A DNA stretch of 64,000 bases from Terriglobia bacterium. Lineage in GTDB: Bacteria > Acidobacteriota > Terriglobia > UBA7540. The notes below the pieces were generated by a model. It was not told where the DNA came from. It did no database searches and was given only the letters and a program-made list of their open reading frames with translations. The stretch lies in contig DASTAW010000029.1 in NCBI GenBank assembly GCA_035712365.1, forward strand, positions 104,294 to 168,293. The letters run 5' to 3'. This document shows positions 60,783 through 64,000 of the stretch, piece after piece; the first letter of the stretch is position 1, and every line of letters begins with the position of its first letter. The translations under genes were made by a program, and so were the position numbers.

Positions 60783-61345
60783 TTGCTGTCTCCTTTTTCT
60801 ACTGCTCCTGGCGCGGATTGGTCTGCGCCGTGTTTCATCCCCGGCATGGGCGCGCCAGGTTCTTTCATATGATTGAGGTAGGCGACCAGAGTCCAGATTT
60901 CCTTGTCGCTCAACTCTGCGCTCCACGCCGGCATCCCGGTCCACCGGACTCCGTGCTTGATGACGTAAAAATTCGCGAATTCCTCCATGTCCGTCGGCTC
61001 TTTGGGAAATTGCGGGGCCGGAGGATAGAGGCGGACCCGCCACGCGGTTTCAGAATTGTCCATCGCCCCATGACATCTGGAGCAGTACGTCCCATAGAGC
61101 TTCGCTCCATCGCTCAGTGCCGATGCTGCCGGCTGGATGGGATTTTCCAGTTTGGGCGCGTAACGGTCGAGGGACGCATCCAGGGCCGCCATGGCGTGCT
61201 TCTTCTCAAACGCGGTTAGCGGAACGTCCGCGCGAAGGGCAACATGTCCCTGCTCGACATACTTGAGGACGCCTACCCCCAGGACGAACGCGCCGATGAC
61301 CGCCAGAGCAAGCCCCGCCACGATTCCTAAGGCAAAATTTCGCAT
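60779..61345 (-). CDS. Membrane-anchored c-type cytochrome
   Basis: 188 residues. An N-terminal membrane anchor (ALGIVAGLALAVIGAFVLGVGVL) precedes a class I cytochrome domain. The heme-binding motif is CSRCHG (about residue 96) and the axial Met is probably in TGMPAWS (about 145). The C-terminal tail is Pro/Met-rich. The AGGAGG site before the ATG at 61345 is strong; the frame extends upstream without one. The stop overlaps the multicopper oxidase (ATGA). It may pass electrons to or from the oxidase, an arrangement seen in several metal-oxidation clusters. Confidence 0.9.
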   Translation of the reverse strand: MRNFALGIVAGLALAVIGAFVLGVGVLKYVEQGHVALRADVPLTAFEKKHAMAALDASLDRYAPKLENPIQPAASALSDGAKLYGTYCSRCHGAMDNSETAWRVRLYPPAPQFPKEPTDMEEFANFYVIKHGVRWTGMPAWSAELSDKEIWTLVAYLNHMKEPGAPMPGMKHGADQSAPGAVEKGDSK

Positions 61346-61506
61346 GTCAATCTCCTCCTGTTTTTCGCTTGCTTGGCGCACTCGTGCGTCTTCGTCAGGT
61401 GCGCCGCAGCGACAACATCCACGCAGGCAGACACAGCCGCTGAGGCCGTGCTGCAAATAGGCGCAATTCGCCTACTACGCCTGGGCCGTCAAAGGTTGGA
61501 ATGGCG

Positions 61507-61923
61507 CTAGACGCGAAGGAGGGATTGCTTTTGACAAATTATGCGCCCGCTGTTAAAGCCGGGAGGTGAATGGGAAGAAGCATCCAGAGTGGAATGTGCG
61601 GGAACGGCGGCCTGGATCGGGAATGCAAATGGAATTGCCAGACCAGCCAAACTTGGAAGGTCGGGAGCGGGTTGACCGCCCGCCGGAACCAGAAAAGTGC
61701 CCGGAAGATGCACGTGAAATAAGCAGTTCTGCCCATGGGTCGGGCACTCTCGGTCTGGTGCTGTGGACTGCTGATGGGGGCATTGCGCGCCCATCGCCTG
61801 CGCCGTTTCGTTAGGGCAAACACCCATGGCGCATAGCGACGTGCAAATTACGGCATAGAGCCAGGCTACGTTCAAACCCGCAACAAGGGCAAGGGAAACC
61901 CCTCGCCGATTCAGATGCCGCAC
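61507..61923 (-). CDS. Small exported Cys/His-rich protein, first gene of the copper-type operon
   Basis: 138 residues from a GTG at 61923 that has an AAAAGGA site. A signal or anchor segment (VSLALVAGLNVAWLYAVIC) is followed by a Cys/His-rich stretch, SLCAMGVCPNETAQAMGAQCPH then ECPTHGQNCLFHVHLPG, able to bind soft metals such as copper. The rest has no recognised domain. Its start lies about 25 bases after a strong promoter, and the gene heads the cytochrome-oxidase-TolC series, so it is probably a metal chaperone or sensor. Cys/His-rich small genes lead many copper operons. The name and role are inferred from composition and place only. Confidence 0.62.
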   Translation of the reverse strand: MRHLNRRGVSLALVAGLNVAWLYAVICTSLCAMGVCPNETAQAMGAQCPHQQSTAPDRECPTHGQNCLFHVHLPGTFLVPAGGQPAPDLPSLAGLAIPFAFPIQAAVPAHSTLDASSHSPPGFNSGRIICQKQSLLRV

Positions 61924-61946
61924 TTATCGTCCTTTTATCTTTGCGG

Positions 61947-61975
61947 ATTCTATCCGTCTAGCCACCAGGAGTCAA
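61947..61975 (-). promoter_or_regulatory. Strong sigma70-type promoter of the copper-type operon
   Basis: -35 TTGACT (61970-61975), a 17-bp spacer and -10 TAGAAT (61947-61952) on the minus strand. The start would be about 61940, giving a leader of about 17 bases. A palindrome abuts the -35 box. Confidence 0.7.
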
Positions 61976-61983
61976 GAAATCGT

Positions 61984-62012
61984 ATGTCGATATGACCGTC
62001 GTATCGAGACAT
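61984..62012. promoter_or_regulatory. Operator-like palindrome upstream of the copper-type promoter
   Basis: Left arm ATGTCGATATGA, spacer CCG, right arm TCGTATCGAGACAT, which are near-perfect inverted copies (the right arm has two extra bases). It sits directly upstream of the -35 box, a position typical for an activator or a metal-sensing regulator. The regulator is not adjacent. Confidence 0.55.
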
Positions 62013-62075
62013 GTTAAATGTAAGCGACGAGAAACCGGCAAGATATCTGAGAATGAATCCGTCGCGCCGAAGCAA

Positions 62076-64000
62076 TTACGATTCCACCGGGGGCGTCGAG
62101 GGAGTATTGGGTTTGGCTTCTCCGGCAGCGACGGTGGCTGGCGCGCCGTGGCATTTCTTATACTTTTTGCCGCTGCCACACGGACATGGATCATTCCGCC
62201 CAATCTTTTCCTTTCGGACCACCTGCTGAGGTTTTTCCATTACTCCGCCGCCGACCATACGCATTTCCGCCTGCTCGCGCCGCTTGCGTTGCTGGTATTG
62301 GCGAATCAACGCCTCTTCCTCTTCGGGCGTTCGCATCAGGAAAAGGTAGCGAAGTGTTTCATCCTCGGTGCGGTCCATCAGGGCTTCAAACATGTCAAAG
62401 GACTCGCGCTTGTATTCCACCAGGGGGTCGCGCTGTCCGTATCCACGCAAGCCAATGCCTTCTTTCAGGTGGTCCATGGCAAGCAGGTGGTCCTTCCATT
62501 GCGCGTCAACCACCTGCAGCATAATCATGCGCTCGTGGAACCGCATACGTTCGGGGCCCCAGACTTGCTCGCGCTCTTCGTAGCGCTGATGAACAGTCTG
62601 CTTCAAATCCTCAGCCAGCGGTTCGAGCAACTTGGGATCGAATGCCAATTCTTGCTTGCGGAGATCGACGCCAAAGCGTCCCCAGAATTCGTTCTGCAAG
62701 CCCTGAATGTTCCACTCATCTGCGTGCTGCGCCTTGGGGCAGTAATTCGTGACAAGCCAGTCAACTACCCGGTCAGCGGAGTCCAGCAGATACTCTTGCT
62801 GGTCGTCGCCCTGGAGCAGTTGGTGGCGTAAATCATAGATCGTCTCCCGCTGCTTGTTCATCACATCGTCGTACTCAAGCAGGTGCTTGCGGGACTCGAA
62901 GTTCTGGCCTTCAACCGCCTTTTGAGCAGCTTCGATCCGCTTGGTAATCAGGCGTGATTCGATGGGCACACCTTCTTCCATGCCCAGCCGGTGCATGATC
63001 TTGGAAATGCGGTCACCGGCAAAAATCCTCAGCAGGTCGTCTTCAAGCGAAAGGTAGAACCGTGATGAGCCAGGATCGCCCTGCCGGCCGGCGCGTCCGC
63101 GCAATTGATTGTCAATGCGGCGGGACTCATGCCGCTCGGTGCCGAGGATGTGAAGGCCGCCGAGGTCGATGACGCGCTCATGCTCGACGTCCGTGGTGGT
63201 CTTAAACCGATCGATGAATTCCGTCCACTTCCTGCGCCACTCCGCGTAGGCGTTGATGTACGCCTGGTAGATCTCATCTGCGGAGCCGGCGGCCGGTCGC
63301 TCAGGGGGTTCCGGGTCGATGCCTTGTTGGCGATATTTTTCAGGCGATTTGCGGAACTCTTCCCGCGCCAGAAACTCCGGGTTGCCGCCCAGCAGGATGT
63401 CCGTTCCGCGTCCGGCCATGTTAGTGGAGACGGTGACGGCTCCCACGCGGCCCGCCTGCGCCACGATCTGCGCCTCGCGGTCATGCTGCTTGGCGTTGAG
63501 AATGTTGTGTTTGATTTCGTGCTGCTCCAGCACTTCCACCAGACGCTCCGGGCGGCACTGGATTTCAATGAGGTAGTCGAGCACCGGAACAATTTTGTCC
63601 GAAGTCCTGGTTGCCAGTTCCACCAGACCCGGGACCGCCTCGGCTTCCAGCGGACCAACCGCCGGAGCGAAGTATCTCTCCACCTTGCGTTTCAGCAACG
63701 AGTCCACGAACTCGTTCCTGTTGCCATTCGGCGAGGCGGCGATTCCGGCGAAGCGCCCGTCCTTTAGTGTCTTCCTGACAGCAGAAAGCGTGACGCCGGC
63801 CCTTACCAGCCAGTTCATGGCGGGTTCGTGCTTCGCCTGAAGTTCCCTGGCCCACTTCTCCATCTCGCGGCCGTCCAGCCCCGCCTGCTTCAGCAGGTCC
63901 TGAAAATGCGCCGGCAGGTATCCGGCCTTGCGAAGCTGGGCGCTCAGCCGCTCCGATTTTTCAATGGCGATGGTGCCCACCAGCACCGGCTGGCCGCGCA
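62076..64000 (-). CDS. secA: Preprotein translocase ATPase SecA, C-terminal part (gene continues past the window)
   Basis: The frame is open through base 64000, so the start is outside; 640 residues are visible. It shows the second helicase-like domain, [19 protein letters not shown], then [22 protein letters not shown] and [47 protein letters not shown], the scaffold helix, and the C-terminal zinc motif [18 protein letters not shown] loop rich in Pro/Glu ([17 protein letters not shown]) precedes a helix, as in many acidobacterial SecAs. The ATPase drives Sec export of the many exported proteins seen in this window. Confidence 0.97.
   Translation of the reverse strand, partial: RGQPVLVGTIAIEKSERLSAQLRKAGYLPAHFQDLLKQAGLDGREMEKWARELQAKHEPAMNWLVRAGVTLSAVRKTLKDGRFAGIAASPNGNRNEFVDSLLKRKVERYFAPAVGPLEAEAVPGLVELATRTSDKIVPVLDYLIEIQCRPERLVEVLEQHEIKHNILNAKQHDREAQIVAQAGRVGAVTVSTNMAGRGTDILLGGNPEFLAREEFRKSPEKYRQQGIDPEPPERPAAGSADEIYQAYINAYAEWRRKWTEFIDRFKTTTDVEHERVIDLGGLHILGTERHESRRIDNQLRGRAGRQGDPGSSRFYLSLEDDLLRIFAGDRISKIMHRLGMEEGVPIESRLITKRIEAAQKAVEGQNFESRKHLLEYDDVMNKQRETIYDLRHQLLQGDDQQEYLLDSADRVVDWLVTNYCPKAQHADEWNIQGLQNEFWGRFGVDLRKQELAFDPKLLEPLAEDLKQTVHQRYEEREQVWGPERMRFHERMIMLQVVDAQWKDHLLAMDHLKEGIGLRGYGQRDPLVEYKRESFDMFEALMDRTEDETLRYLFLMRTPEEEEALIRQYQQRKRREQAEMRMVGGGVMEKPQQVVRKEKIGRNDPCPCGSGKKYKKCHGAPATVAAGEAKPNTPSTPPVES

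Noticed and set aside
61992..62831. Rightward frame of 279 codons opposite the end of secA
   Set aside because: Overlaps SecA and begins inside the operator palindrome. No protein features.

Overview
The window looks like chromosomal DNA of an Acidobacteriota bacterium, probably of the Terriglobia type. This is inferred from content, not from a database search. The clues are moderate-to-high GC, a compact gap-pgk-tpiA-secG block followed by tRNA-Leu, squalene/hopanoid-type prenyl genes, many exported hydrolases with Tat or Sec signals, FliA-like sigma control with RsbV/RsbW partners, and intergenic heptamer and REP-like repeats. No phage, integrase, transposase, CRISPR array or rRNA was seen.

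Layout. 0-10 kb: the end of an asparagine synthetase, then an envelope-glycan block (GT39 transferase, UPF0104-type flippase candidate, YdjC-family deacetylase, polyprenyl-phosphate GT2), a convergent HpnD-like synthase, a nucleotide-sugar 4-epimerase and a large deacetylase-like lipoprotein. 10-15 kb: the glycolytic operon with secG and tRNA-Leu, interrupted by a four-helix-bundle gene, a decayed HNH gene and heptamer repeats. 15-21 kb: accessory DNA with an Rhs-like fragment between 22-bp repeats, a Tat-exported MocA oxidoreductase and a DUF4160/DUF2442 pair. 21-28 kb: GH27 and GH36 alpha-galactosidase-type enzymes, an SGNH esterase and a site-2 protease. 28-35 kb: regulation (RsbW, RsbV, FliA-like sigma, an OmpR-type pair with a reduced kinase, and an NtrB/NtrC-type pair). 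35-44 kb: a DedA-rhodanese fusion, tRNA-Glu, a B12 radical SAM protein, and the operon metH/metF fusion-xseB-ispA-dxs. 44-51 kb: a second DedA protein and three exported peptidase or amidase genes. 51-58 kb: four minor pilins and an HtrA protease. 58-62 kb: a four-gene copper-type operon (Cys/His-rich protein, cytochrome c, Met-rich multicopper oxidase, TolC) with a strong promoter and palindrome. The window ends inside secA.

How genes may work together. The most interesting block is at 0.3-7.6 kb. Its families match, step for step, a pathway that builds an N-acetylated amino sugar on a polyprenyl phosphate, deacetylates it, flips it and transfers it to an outer-envelope acceptor. This is analogous to Francisella FlmF2-NaxD-FlmK. 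The UPF0104-type protein would be a candidate for the flippase step. The dxs/ispA operon would supply prenyl precursors both for that carrier and for squalene or hopanoids through the HpnD-like enzyme.
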